Assembly (NCBI RefSeq): GCF_023227905.1
Contig: NZ_JALOCF010000066.1
Location: forward strand, 1-19,103
From: Methylobacter sp.
GTDB taxonomy: Bacteria > Pseudomonadota > Gammaproteobacteria > Methylococcales > Methylomonadaceae
Length of the DNA: 19,103 bases
Direction: 5' to 3'
Shown here: one piece after another, positions 7,192-15,804 of the stretch
How positions within the stretch are numbered: the first letter of the stretch is position 1
Layout of the letters: each line of letters opens with the position of its first letter
Position numbers and translations under genes: made by a program
Notes under the pieces: generated by a model
Database searches by the model: none
What the model saw: the letters and a program-made list of their open reading frames with translations, nothing else
What the model was told of the DNA's origin: nothing

Positions 7192-8828
7192 GCCTGGAAG
7201 ATCAGACCACGGACTGCAAATCGTTGCGAACCATCACAGGCAGGGCGCCCGCTTGGGATGAAATAGCCAAGGATTGCGTCTGCTTTGCCAACGGCCAGGG
7301 TGGACGGCTGTTGATCGGCATTGAAGACGGCGAAACATTGCCGCCAGCCGGGCAAAACGTAGCGCCGGAATTGATCGAACGCTTGCGTAAGCGCATCGGC
7401 GAATTGACCGTCAACGTCCAGGCGCTGCCGCGAATCGTGAAGGCGGAAAACGGCGGGCAATACATAGAACTCGCCATTTCCCGTTCGATGGGCGTCGCAT
7501 CGACCTGCGACGGACGCTATTTCATGCGGATCAGCGATACCTGCAAGCCGGTCGTCGGCGACGATGTGCTGCGGCTGGCAAACGAACGGCCGGGGTTGCC
7601 GTGGGAGGCCATGGACAGCCGGGTTCCGCGCGGCGAGGCCGATCCAGCTAAACAGGCCGATTTTATTTCGGCGATTCGCGCCTCGGACCGGGTCAAGGCA
7701 CCGGTCAAGGAAAAAAGCGCCGATGAATTGCTAACACATTATGGGTTGGCGGAAGGTTTAACGCTAACGCATTTGGGCGTTTTGTTGCTGGGCACGGCCA
7801 GTCAACGGCGTCATTTGGGCACGGCTCCTTTAGTGCAAGCGATCAAGTACGATGACTTCGGCCAGAAAATCAACAAGTGGCTGTGGGACGACTACGCTCT
7901 GTCGCCGGTGGAACTGGTGTATGCCGTCTGGAAGGAAGTCACCGACTTCCGCGAAAGTTATGAAATCGCCGAGGGACTGTTCCGGCGCCAGGTGCCCGCA
8001 TTCGATGAGAAAGTGGTTCGGGAATTGTTGGTCAATGCCTTGGTGCATCGGCCCTATACTCAGCGCGGCGACATATTCCTCAACCTATACCCGGACCGGC
8101 TCGAAGTGGTGAATCCCGGCCGCCTGCCGCTGGGCGTAACGCCGCAAAACATCCTGCACGCCAGTCGCCGCCGTAACGAGGGCCTGGCGCGCGTATTCCA
8201 CGATCTGGGATTGATGGAAAAAGAAGGCAGCGGTTTCGATTTGCTTTACGATCTTTTACTGTCTTCGGGTCGTCCAGCCCCTGTGCCCGAAGAAGGATCG
8301 GATTGGGTAAAGGTCACGATCCAGCGGCGTATTTTAAAACCCAATGTAATGCGGCTGGTCGATGAGGCCGACGGACGTTTTCAATTGACGCAACGTGAGC
8401 GCATCACGCTAGGTGCGCTGGCGCTGTCTGAGGGGATGACGGCGAGAGAGCTCGCCATGCTTTTGGAGCTAGAAGAGAGTGCGGATTTATCGCCCTGGTT
8501 TGGTAGACTATCCAATATCGGTTTGATAAAAAGCACGGGGAGAACCAAAGCAACCCGCTATTTCGTTGAGCCGAGTTTACTGCGCGAATCCCAGATCAAA
8601 CTACCGACAACTCTCAAGCGCATTGAACCGCATCGGCTCCAGGAGCTGATCCGGGAGGATTTGCGTCGTTATCCTTGTTCTAAAATTGGGGAAATCAGTC
8701 ATCGTATCGGAACTGAGATTAATCGTTCACAATTGAAGCGCGCTCTGGCCGATTTGACGCAACATGGTGTGATCATTAAAGAAGGAGAGCGTAATGCTGC
8801 TCGGTATCGGCTGCCTGATAAAAATTGA
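7188..8828 (+). CDS. RM-associated AlbA_2 (Schlafen-like) / HATPase_c_4 protein with winged-helix C-terminus
   Basis: A 546-residue protein of the RecG-like putative transcriptional regulator/helper family often placed between hsdS and hsdR. The N-terminal AlbA_2-type domain (about 1-125) has TTDCKSLR and the hallmark CFANGQGGRLLIGIEDG (32-48). A GHKL-type ATP-binding region follows at about 270-360 (VVRELLVNALVHRPYTQRGD; RNEGLARVFHDLGLMEKEGS). Two helix-turn-helix-like segments at about 400-460 and 485-543 end the protein (LTQRERITLGALALSEGMTA; REDLRRYPCSKIGEISHRIG), so it probably binds nucleic acid. The usual E-x-K motif of AlbA_2 reads D-C-K here. It is coupled to hsdS by ATGA. Its exact role in type I RM is not established; regulation or modulation of restriction is an inference. 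Confidence 0.88.
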   Translation: MSLEDQTTDCKSLRTITGRAPAWDEIAKDCVCFANGQGGRLLIGIEDGETLPPAGQNVAPELIERLRKRIGELTVNVQALPRIVKAENGGQYIELAISRSMGVASTCDGRYFMRISDTCKPVVGDDVLRLANERPGLPWEAMDSRVPRGEADPAKQADFISAIRASDRVKAPVKEKSADELLTHYGLAEGLTLTHLGVLLLGTASQRRHLGTAPLVQAIKYDDFGQKINKWLWDDYALSPVELVYAVWKEVTDFRESYEIAEGLFRRQVPAFDEKVVRELLVNALVHRPYTQRGDIFLNLYPDRLEVVNPGRLPLGVTPQNILHASRRRNEGLARVFHDLGLMEKEGSGFDLLYDLLLSSGRPAPVPEEGSDWVKVTIQRRILKPNVMRLVDEADGRFQLTQRERITLGALALSEGMTARELAMLLELEESADLSPWFGRLSNIGLIKSTGRTKATRYFVEPSLLRESQIKLPTTLKRIEPHRLQELIREDLRRYPCSKIGEISHRIGTEINRSQLKRALADLTQHGVIIKEGERNAARYRLPDKN

Positions 8829-8996
8829 CGCGTTATTTTGGCTCAAAAACGGCCCAATAACAGCCGTTATTGATCTGCACTGAGCCAAAATCCATTTGTA
8901 TTTTCATTGTAAGTTAATGATTAAAAAGGAAAAGAAGGCGATTGTCCAAGGTAAAAATGAACCAAATTTGAGCCAATCCGAGCTAAAAACACACTT
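8829..8996. promoter_or_regulatory. Nested inverted repeats upstream of hsdR
   Basis: The outer arms TTTTGGCTCA (8836-8845) and TGAGCCAAAA (8881-8890) form a perfect 10-bp inverted repeat. Inside are two mutually exclusive stems: AACGGC (8848-8853) with GCCGTT (8863-8868), and CAATAAC (8855-8861) with GTTATTG (8866-8872). A third TGAGCCAA lies at 8969-8976, about 20 bases before the hsdR ATG. This is the only non-overlapping junction from hsdM to 13410. The hsdR start has no clear Shine-Dalgarno. Structure plus repeated TGAGCCAA suggests an operator or attenuator setting hsdR expression; no T-run supports a simple terminator. Confidence 0.5.
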
Positions 8997-11900
8997 ATGG
9001 CCTACACCGACATTAACAGCGAAGACCGTTTGGTACAGCAAACCTTTGCCGATCACCTGGAAAACAATCTTGGCTGGGACAGTATTTATGCCTGGAATCA
9101 GGAGACCTTCGGCGCGTCAGGAACGCTGGGACGCAGCAACGAACGTGAAGTGGTACTGATGCGGGATTTACGGTCTGCACTGGTCAAGTTGAACCCACAG
9201 CTGCCGGATAAAGCGATTGAGGAAGCGATCACCCAGCTTACCCGCTATGACTTTTCCCGCTCAGTGCTGCAACATAATCAAACATTCTACAAGCTGATTC
9301 GGGACGGCATACCGGTCAGCTACCGCGATCAAAAAGGCCAGCTGCGTCACGCGCAAGCGGCGGTGATCGATTTTGATGAGCCTTTCAGCTCAAACAACCG
9401 TTTTCTGGTGGTGCGGGAGCTTAAAATCACCGGTCTCAGGTCACCGCATTACAACCGGCGCGCCGATCTGGTGTGTTTCGTCAACGGCTTGCCGGTGGTT
9501 ATTTTTGAGCTCAAGGCGGTTTACAAGAATATCCGCGCCGGCTTCGACGGCAATTTGCGCGATTATCTGGACGAGAACGTCATTGCGCATGCCTTTCATC
9601 ACAATGCGTTCTTGGTGGTCAGCAACGGCGACAAAGCCCGCTATGGCTCGATCACCAGCGAGTGGGAACACTTCGGCGAATGGAAGCGGCTGGATGAAAA
9701 AGATGAAGGCAGCCTCGATGCCGAGGTTTTGCTGAACGGGATGCTGGCAAAAGACCGGCTATTGGACTTGGTCGAAAACTTTATCCTCTTCGATGCCAGC
9801 AAACCCGGCACGGTGCGTAAAGTGGTCGCCCGAAATCACCAAGTGCTTGGGGTGAATAGGGCAGTAGCGGCGGCGAAATGCCAGGAAGACTTAAAAAATT
9901 TGTTTCCGCCCGAAGAACGCTTGAAACACCGACTGGTTGAGCTGCCCACCCAGGACAAAGCGACGACAAATCAAAAATTACTTCAACTTAAAGCAGCGGA
10001 ACCTGCCGTCCAGCCTTACACGAAACCCAAAAAACAAACCCTGCAAATCATCGAGCGGGCGCATCCCGATCTGGGACGGCTCGGCGTGGTCTGGCATACG
10101 CAAGGCAGCGGTAAGTCCTATTCAATGGCGTTTTTTGCCGAAAAGGTGCGTCGTACCATCCCCGGCAATTTTACTTTCGTACTGATGACCGACCGCAACG
10201 ATCTGGACAGCCAGATTTACAAGACATTCGTCGGCTGCGGCATTGCCGATGACAACACGCCGAGAGCCGGTTCGGGCAAGGACCTTGAGGCTTTGCTGAA
10301 GCAGAATCACCGCTATGTGTTCAGCCTGATCCATAAATTCAATCAGGATGTGAATCCAGCAAAGCCCTACAGCGAACGGGACGACATTATCGTGATTTCC
10401 GACGAGGCGCACCGGACCCAGGCCGGCAAGCTGGCGCGAAATATGCGACTGGCATTGCCAAATGCGGCGTTTATCGGATTTACTGGCACCCCATTGTTCA
10501 AGCACGACGAGTTGACCAAGCGCATCTTCGGCAATTATGTGTCGTGTTATGACTTCAAACGCAGTGAGGAAGACGGCGCCACAGTCAAACTGGTCTATGA
10601 GAACCGGGGCGAGAAACTACAATTAGCCAAGCTGGATCTGAACGACAAAATCGCTGAGGCAATTGAGAAAGCCGAATTGAATCCCGATCAAGACGCGCTA
10701 TTGGAAAAATTACTCGGCAAGGATTATGAAGTCATTACCGCCGATGAACGTCTAATGAAAATTGCCGTCGATTTCGTCGAGCATTGCACGACACGCTGGG
10801 AAGCCGGGAAGGCGATGCTGGTGTGCATCGATAAAATTACCTGCGCGCGGATGCTGCAATTGATCGAGCCATTATGGCAAGCCAAAGGCATCGCAATACG
10901 CGCTGAGGCCGAGGCCAAGCTAGTCGAGATCAACGCAGCCAGCGACGAGGTGACCCGACAGCAGCTCTATGCGCAACGCGACCGTTTGTTGACCAAGACA
11001 AAATGGATTGAGCAAACTCTCATAGAAATCATTATCAGCGAAGCGCAGAACGAAGTTGCTGATTTCAAGAAGTGGGATTTCGACATCATCCCACACCGCA
11101 AGCGCATGAAACTCGGTTTTGAAACACCGGACGGCAAGCGGGTGGATGTGGAGTCGGCTTTCAAAGATCCAGGACATCCTTTCCGCATAGCCATCGTCTG
11201 CGCAATGTGGCTGACCGGTTTTGACGTGGAATCGCTATCGACGCTGTATATCGATAAACCGATGAAAGCGCATACCTTGATGCAAGCCATCGCCCGCGCC
11301 AATCGCCGCTATCCCGGCAAGGATTTCGGGCTTATCGTCGATTACAACGGGATGCTGAAAGCATTGCGGAAAGCGCTGGCGCAATATGCACTGGGAGATG
11401 ACGGCAGCAATGGCGAAGAAATTGTCGCGCCTATCGAAGAGCGCGTGGCGGCGCTGCAGGAAGCGATTGAAATTACCGAGGCGCATCTGACGGGGCTTGG
11501 GTTTGATCCTTCACGTCTATTGGGCAGCAATGGTTTTACCCGCATAGCGCTGCTGAAGGATGCGGTCGAAGCGATTTATGCGGGAGCGAACTCGGGGGAA
11601 ACCGAAGTCGAAACTGGCGGAAGCGCGAGCACAGGCGGTAATGAATCCAAACGGCGCTTCGAGATATTGGCCAGGGTCGTATTTAGCCGTTTCAAGGCAT
11701 TGCTGACTGAGCCTTCGATAGTTACTTATGCGGAACGGCATGACAATATCGAAGCCATCTATAAGAAACTGTCGGAGCGGCGTGATACGGCGGACGTAAC
11801 CTCCTTGTTGAAGGAGTTGCACCGGATCGTGAATGAAGCCATTCGGGCCGAAAACGCCGGTGACGATCATGTCGAAAGCAAACAATACGACCTGAGCCAG

Positions 11901-12485
11901 ATCGACATGGAAAAATTGCGTGACGAGTTCGCCAAGAAAGTGAAAAGAAAGGCGACGGCATTACAGGATATTTTCGAAATTCTTGAGCAAAAGCTTGCCC
12001 AAATGCTCGCCAAGAATCCCCTGCGCATCGATTATTACAAAAAATATCAGGAGATTATCGCCGATTACAACCGGGACAAGGATCGCATCACCATTGAGGA
12101 AACTTTCGCCAAGGTCATGGATTTAATTCAGAACCTGGATCAAGAACAACAGCGTACGGTTGAAGAAAGTCTGAGCGAGGAACAGTTAGCCATTTTCGAC
12201 CTCATCCGGCGCGGCGACCTGTCAAAATCGGAGCGGGAAAAGGTTAAAGAAGCCAGCCGTGAATTGCTTGCCGATATTTTGCGCCTGCTAGGGCCACTCG
12301 ATCAATGGACCGAGAAAGAGCAGACTCAAGCCGAAGTAAAAACCTTCATTCTTGATCATATCTATCAAACGCTTCCTGAGCCGCCTTATTCATCTGACGA
12401 CAAAAATCACGTTGCGGAACGTGTTTTCCAGCATGTCTGGCAGCAAAGCGTAAACGGCGGAATTTTCAATCAGGAGAATGCTTAA
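8997..12485 (+). CDS. hsdR: Type I restriction endonuclease motor/nuclease subunit (HsdR)
   Basis: The 1162-residue ATP-dependent translocase and nuclease of the type I complex. The N-terminal PD-(D/E)xK nuclease is at about 130-215 (RADLVCFVNGLPVVIFELKA, with D157 and E171-L-K173). The SF2 motor has Walker A HTQGSGKS (367-374), SDEAHRTQ (468-475), GFTGTPL (494-500), TGFD (740-743) and QAIARANRRYPGK (763-775). The last 300 or so residues are helical, the region that docks on the methyltransferase. All catalytic motifs are intact, so the enzyme looks functional. A Lys/Gln/Pro-rich linker (about 300-350) sits between nuclease and motor. Length is in the usual 1000-1200 range. Its stop overlaps the next start as TAATG. 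Confidence 0.97.
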   Translation: MAYTDINSEDRLVQQTFADHLENNLGWDSIYAWNQETFGASGTLGRSNEREVVLMRDLRSALVKLNPQLPDKAIEEAITQLTRYDFSRSVLQHNQTFYKLIRDGIPVSYRDQKGQLRHAQAAVIDFDEPFSSNNRFLVVRELKITGLRSPHYNRRADLVCFVNGLPVVIFELKAVYKNIRAGFDGNLRDYLDENVIAHAFHHNAFLVVSNGDKARYGSITSEWEHFGEWKRLDEKDEGSLDAEVLLNGMLAKDRLLDLVENFILFDASKPGTVRKVVARNHQVLGVNRAVAAAKCQEDLKNLFPPEERLKHRLVELPTQDKATTNQKLLQLKAAEPAVQPYTKPKKQTLQIIERAHPDLGRLGVVWHTQGSGKSYSMAFFAEKVRRTIPGNFTFVLMTDRNDLDSQIYKTFVGCGIADDNTPRAGSGKDLEALLKQNHRYVFSLIHKFNQDVNPAKPYSERDDIIVISDEAHRTQAGKLARNMRLALPNAAFIGFTGTPLFKHDELTKRIFGNYVSCYDFKRSEEDGATVKLVYENRGEKLQLAKLDLNDKIAEAIEKAELNPDQDALLEKLLGKDYEVITADERLMKIAVDFVEHCTTRWEAGKAMLVCIDKITCARMLQLIEPLWQAKGIAIRAEAEAKLVEINAASDEVTRQQLYAQRDRLLTKTKWIEQTLIEIIISEAQNEVADFKKWDFDIIPHRKRMKLGFETPDGKRVDVESAFKDPGHPFRIAIVCAMWLTGFDVESLSTLYIDKPMKAHTLMQAIARANRRYPGKDFGLIVDYNGMLKALRKALAQYALGDDGSNGEEIVAPIEERVAALQEAIEITEAHLTGLGFDPSRLLGSNGFTRIALLKDAVEAIYAGANSGETEVETGGSASTGGNESKRRFEILARVVFSRFKALLTEPSIVTYAERHDNIEAIYKKLSERRDTADVTSLLKELHRIVNEAIRAENAGDDHVESKQYDLSQIDMEKLRDEFAKKVKRKATALQDIFEILEQKLAQMLAKNPLRIDYYKKYQEIIADYNRDKDRITIEETFAKVMDLIQNLDQEQQRTVEESLSEEQLAIFDLIRRGDLSKSEREKVKEASRELLADILRLLGPLDQWTEKEQTQAEVKTFILDHIYQTLPEPPYSSDDKNHVAERVFQHVWQQSVNGGIFNQENA

Positions 12486-12802
12486 TGTGGTTGTTCATGA
12501 ATAAATCTTTTCTCTCGATTGTCGACAAGGGCGACCCCAGCGGCAAAACCTTGTTGGTTCGCGCCCGCCAGGCTGGCGACATCGGACAGGTATTCCCAGA
12601 TGCCGAGGTGCAAATGGGAGCCGGGAGCGATTATCGCTATCGGGCAAGAATAGACCGGGAACAGGTAGCGAATGCCATTGCGGACTCTATCCGGAATATT
12701 GATTATGGTAATTTCAAATCGACAGTTTCAGATCCAGATCGCCATGATGCTTATCTGGATGTTTGGTCAATTATGCATGCTTTCCAGAGTAACCATAAAT
12801 GA
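12485..12802 (+). CDS. Small RM-associated conserved protein (MWLF...DVW family)
   Basis: A 105-residue protein starting MWLFMNKSFLSIVDKGDPSG, with a central DYRYRARIDREQVANAIAD and a C-terminal YGNFKSTVSDPDRHDAYLDV. I recognise this as a widespread unnamed family (MWLFT...GFxSVV...VRAR...DYxYR...IDYxNFK...DRHDAYxxVW) that is common beside type I RM genes and elsewhere. No function is established to my knowledge. The TAATG overlap with hsdR shows translational coupling; its stop also overlaps the next start (ATGA at 12799). Confidence 0.88.
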   Translation: MWLFMNKSFLSIVDKGDPSGKTLLVRARQAGDIGQVFPDAEVQMGAGSDYRYRARIDREQVANAIADSIRNIDYGNFKSTVSDPDRHDAYLDVWSIMHAFQSNHK

Positions 12803-13410
12803 CGACTTGGCAGCAGACATGCAGTAATGCACGAAAAACACTTAAGAGCACAGCGTCGCTTATGCTCGATAAACATTGCATTGAGTTATTTTCAATTGGC
12901 GATTCTTTGTCACAATTGGCAGATCAAGCCGATGAAAAGAGCGCATTTAGTGTCGCATGTGGATTGTACGCAGCATCCTATCGGTTAGCGGGATCGGTAA
13001 AAATGATTGCCGATACGGCATGGATAGTACTGTCGGTCGCTGATCAAGATAGCGTTAATCGCGCAACCGACGCATCTGTAGTTGGTCCTTGGAAATTTCG
13101 ATTCATGGCGTCGAGCCGTTCTTATCAGCCTTTGCTGGAAAAATTACAGGATTACCAGTTTGCAGTTCAGGACTTTGCCAAGGCGCTGCAGACAGATTGC
13201 TATAGCGACATGATGCACTTGGCCAATGAACTTCAGGTCTTGATGGAACACCCCTTTGTGTCGGCCGACGAGTCATTTCAAGGCCATTTGCGTGAACAAC
13301 TTGACCGTATAAGGGAATACGTGGAGATGTATTATGAGCTGGGAAGCCAGCTCGACTCACACTCGGTTCTCAAGATTGATGCCGTCATGTTTAAAGGTGC
13401 TATGCATTGA
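12799..13410 (+). CDS. Hypothetical helical protein, coupled to RM operon
   Basis: A 203-residue protein starting MTTWQQTCSNARKTLKSTAS. It appears almost wholly alpha-helical: amphipathic segments DKHCIELFSIGDSLSQLADQ, YAASYRLAGSVKMIADTAWI, LEKLQDYQFAVQDFAKALQT and HLREQLDRIREYVEMYYELG. There is no signal peptide, no clear membrane segment and no catalytic motif I can identify, and I do not recognise the family. The ATGA overlap with the 105-residue gene places it at the end of the hsdR transcription unit, which makes an accessory role plausible but unproven. An 83-bp gap follows. Confidence 0.75.
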   Translation: MTTWQQTCSNARKTLKSTASLMLDKHCIELFSIGDSLSQLADQADEKSAFSVACGLYAASYRLAGSVKMIADTAWIVLSVADQDSVNRATDASVVGPWKFRFMASSRSYQPLLEKLQDYQFAVQDFAKALQTDCYSDMMHLANELQVLMEHPFVSADESFQGHLREQLDRIREYVEMYYELGSQLDSHSVLKIDAVMFKGAMH

Positions 13411-13493
13411 TGCCAGTACTCGAATATCGGCTTCTCCATTTTAGGTAATAACGAAAAAATAATCCTTTCGCCCCAGAAAACACAATAATTAAG

Positions 13494-14498
13494 ATGGCTA
13501 ATAACAATAACAGAGCGAGATCTATCAATATCTTTCTTTTAGATGGCAATCCGGATGGCATACGGATGGCCCAGATTACGATGTCTACGATACAGGCAAT
13601 TGCCTGTCGGCGGAGTCAGTTTTCACGTGTGAAAAGGGAGTTCGAAGAAACTACGCGTCCCGGAGTTTATCTTCTCTTAGGCTCAAACCCGAACGACCCG
13701 GATAGCAAAATAGCTTATATAGGTGAATCTGAAGATGTGTCCAAAAGGCTGGATTTCCATAACACCAACGAAAAAACCAAAGATAAATTAGATTTTTGGA
13801 CAGACACCATTGCGCTGATTAGCAAAGACGAAAATCTGACCAAATCTCATGCCAGATATGTTGAAGCCAGATTGATTAGGCTAGCCAGCGAAAATAAGCG
13901 CTGGACCCTAATCAACAACCAAAAGCCATCAGAGATCGGTAAATTGCCGAAGCCAGACCAAGCGGCGATGGATGAATTTATCGATCAATCTATGATGTTA
14001 ACTGGGGCCTTGGGCTGGGATTTGTTCAAATCAATCACAAGTCAATCACCTGGCGAGCAAAGTGCAGTGGGATCTACAGAGTCTGGCTTGGCTGTGTCTC
14101 CAGACTTTTATTTTTCTGGAAGTGGTTTCTCGGCAATAGCAGCAGTTTCGGGCACTACTGGCGAATGGATCATTAAGAAAAATTCCAAGGCTCATCTCAC
14201 GGAAAAAACAGCCATCCCCAAAGGCGCCAGCAAAATCCGGAGCCAATTACTAACCGACCAAATTTTGACTGCTAAAGCTGATGGCTTTGTTTTCACTGCA
14301 GATTGCAAATTTACATCACCCTCAATGGCTGCATCAGTAATATGCGGTTCTAGTCAAAACGGCCGCATCGCTTGGAAACTCGCCAGTGGAAAAACTTACG
14401 CAGAATGGGAAGCTGAACAAAATGCTGCAGTAGAGGGTGATATCAGCAATGAGAATCTAAGTTCTTGTCCAGAAGAGATAGTAGCCGACTATGCGTAG
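13494..14498 (+). CDS. GIY-YIG nuclease family protein with DUF4357-like C-terminus
   Basis: A 334-residue protein. The GIY-YIG nuclease domain is at about 54-145: GVYLLLG (57-63), IAYIGESEDVSKRLDFH (73-89, with YIG 75-77 and the conserved Arg 85), the probable catalytic Glu124 in RYVEARLIRL and Asn141/142 in LINNQ. The C-terminal part, about 250-305, has the DUF4357 pattern DGFVFTADCKFTSPSMAASV ... GSSQNGRIAWK ... GKTYAEW. The middle (180-245) is Ser/Gly-rich and poorly conserved-looking. This combination occurs in standalone nuclease-like proteins of defence islands; a specific substrate is not known. No strong Shine-Dalgarno precedes the ATG. The stop overlaps the next gene's start by 8 bp. 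Confidence 0.88.
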   Translation: MANNNNRARSINIFLLDGNPDGIRMAQITMSTIQAIACRRSQFSRVKREFEETTRPGVYLLLGSNPNDPDSKIAYIGESEDVSKRLDFHNTNEKTKDKLDFWTDTIALISKDENLTKSHARYVEARLIRLASENKRWTLINNQKPSEIGKLPKPDQAAMDEFIDQSMMLTGALGWDLFKSITSQSPGEQSAVGSTESGLAVSPDFYFSGSGFSAIAAVSGTTGEWIIKKNSKAHLTEKTAIPKGASKIRSQLLTDQILTAKADGFVFTADCKFTSPSMAASVICGSSQNGRIAWKLASGKTYAEWEAEQNAAVEGDISNENLSSCPEEIVADYA

Positions 14499-15276
14499 CT
14501 TTGATCGTTATATCGGCATCGATTATTCCGGCGCCAAAACACCAACTTCCAGTCTTACAGGCTTGCGAGTTTACCAGGCGTATGGCGATGCTTTACCAGA
14601 GGAAGTGCTGCCACCACCCAGTCCTCGCAAATATTGGACTCGGCGTGGTATAGCCGAATGGTTACTGGAAACACTATCGCAAGATATCCCCACGCTAGTT
14701 GGTATTGATCATGGCTTTTCGTTTCCGTTGCGCTATTTTGAAGTTCATCACCTCTTGCCGGACTGGCCGAGCTTTTTGGAAGATTTCCAGAATCATTGGC
14801 CGACCGACCAAGACCACGTCTATGTCGACTTTGTTCGTGATGGCTCAGTCGGTAACGGCGATGCACGAATCGGAAATTCTCGATGGCGCCGAATCTGCGA
14901 GGAACGCTGCCGCGCCAAATCGGTGTTTCATTTCGATGTACAAGGCTCTGTAGCCAAATCTACTCATGCCGGTCTTCCTTGGCTACACTTTTTGCGCAAA
15001 CATTTAGGCGAAAAAATACATTTCTGGCCCTTCGATGGATGGCAAATTCTACCCGGCCGATCCGCAATCGTCGAAGCCTATCCTGCTCTTTATAAGAGAG
15101 AGTTCGCTCTTGAAAATAGCACTCCCGACCAACACGACGCATACAGTATTGCGGCCTGGATGCGACAAGCTGATCATGACAACCAACTAATTGATTTTCT
15201 CAACCCCGCTCTGTCGTCTTATTTACGCGGAGTAGCAGAGGTCGAGGGCTGGATTTTGGGGGCAACAGCGATTTAA
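14491..15276 (+). CDS. DUF429-like predicted nuclease, RNase H fold
   Basis: A 261-residue protein with an RNase H-like motif order: beta-1 YIGIDYSGAKTPTSS (Asp11), VGIDHGFSFP (Asp73), SAIVEAYPALYKREF (Glu195) and TPDQHDAYSIAAWMRQAD (Asp216). These four acidic residues match the catalytic set expected for DUF429-like predicted nucleases. There is no signal peptide or membrane segment. It overlaps the GIY-YIG gene by 8 bp and is therefore probably co-expressed with it; the two make a nuclease pair directly behind the RM operon. Biochemical activity and substrate of this family are not established to my knowledge. Confidence 0.8.
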   Translation: MRSFDRYIGIDYSGAKTPTSSLTGLRVYQAYGDALPEEVLPPPSPRKYWTRRGIAEWLLETLSQDIPTLVGIDHGFSFPLRYFEVHHLLPDWPSFLEDFQNHWPTDQDHVYVDFVRDGSVGNGDARIGNSRWRRICEERCRAKSVFHFDVQGSVAKSTHAGLPWLHFLRKHLGEKIHFWPFDGWQILPGRSAIVEAYPALYKREFALENSTPDQHDAYSIAAWMRQADHDNQLIDFLNPALSSYLRGVAEVEGWILGATAI

Positions 15277-15633
15277 TTGATTTCGTTTATGATACCGAGC
15301 ATACGCTCAGGACCAACCAATAGCGCAACCTGTTGACAGTATAGGACGAGTTATTTGCTGTGTTCATCATCACCCATAGGATTAATACCTTCGGTAAACT
15401 AGCGCTGGAGTTAATGCAGATTTAACTTTCTAAACCAGCAGAAAGAGCCATATCCAAAATACATTTAAAGCAAGTCATATCAATGGATTTAGAGAGAGAC
15501 TTCAAGGGCACCAATTTGGGCACTACACGAATCAACCTCAATAACACCTCAGCAACTTGATACTCGGCTAGACACTAAGTAGAATGCGGGTTCTAGCGTA
15601 TTCCGATGTATTGCAGAGTGTTTAGATATTGGA
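15277..15633. other. Gene-free stretch before the tRNA fragment
   Basis: No coding frame of useful length or recognisable remnant. A short direct repeat GGGCACCAATT / GGGCACTA occurs near 15508-15530 and a TTGACA hexamer near 15333 has no matching -10. It probably represents the terminal non-coding end of the island. Confidence 0.5.
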
Positions 15634-15635
15634 GG

Positions 15636-15687
15636 ATTAGCACTCCGAAGGCTGTGGTCGGACGTTCGAATCGTCTCGGGCGCGCCA
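15636..15687 (+). other. 3' fragment of tRNA-Arg(CCG): probable attachment-site scar
   Basis: From the anticodon loop onward the spacing is exactly that of a tRNA: loop CTCCGAA (anticodon CCG), stem GGCTG, variable TGGTC, T-stem GGACG, loop TTCGAAT, T-stem CGTCT, acceptor CGGGCGC, then G and CCA at 15685-15687. This matches the 3' half of bacterial tRNA-Arg(CCG). No 5' acceptor strand GCGCCCG is present and the D-arm region is degenerate, so the gene is incomplete. Such 3' pieces are left as attR when an integrase recombines at a tRNA 3' end; the intact tRNA would then lie to the left, outside the window. Confidence 0.72.
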
Positions 15688-15804
15688 TTTTTGCTTCACT
15701 TCCCAAACCACATATTTGGCTATGTGCCCTGTATGTGCCATGCATCTAAAATCACTTAATGTCCATAAAGAGTTTTCAGTCTTAGCCCTCATTTGGTTTA
15801 TGGG

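Noticed and set aside
8896..9159. Plus-strand 87-codon ORF running into hsdR in another frame
   Set aside because: Overlaps the clearly coding HsdR N-terminus and has no motif or Shine-Dalgarno.
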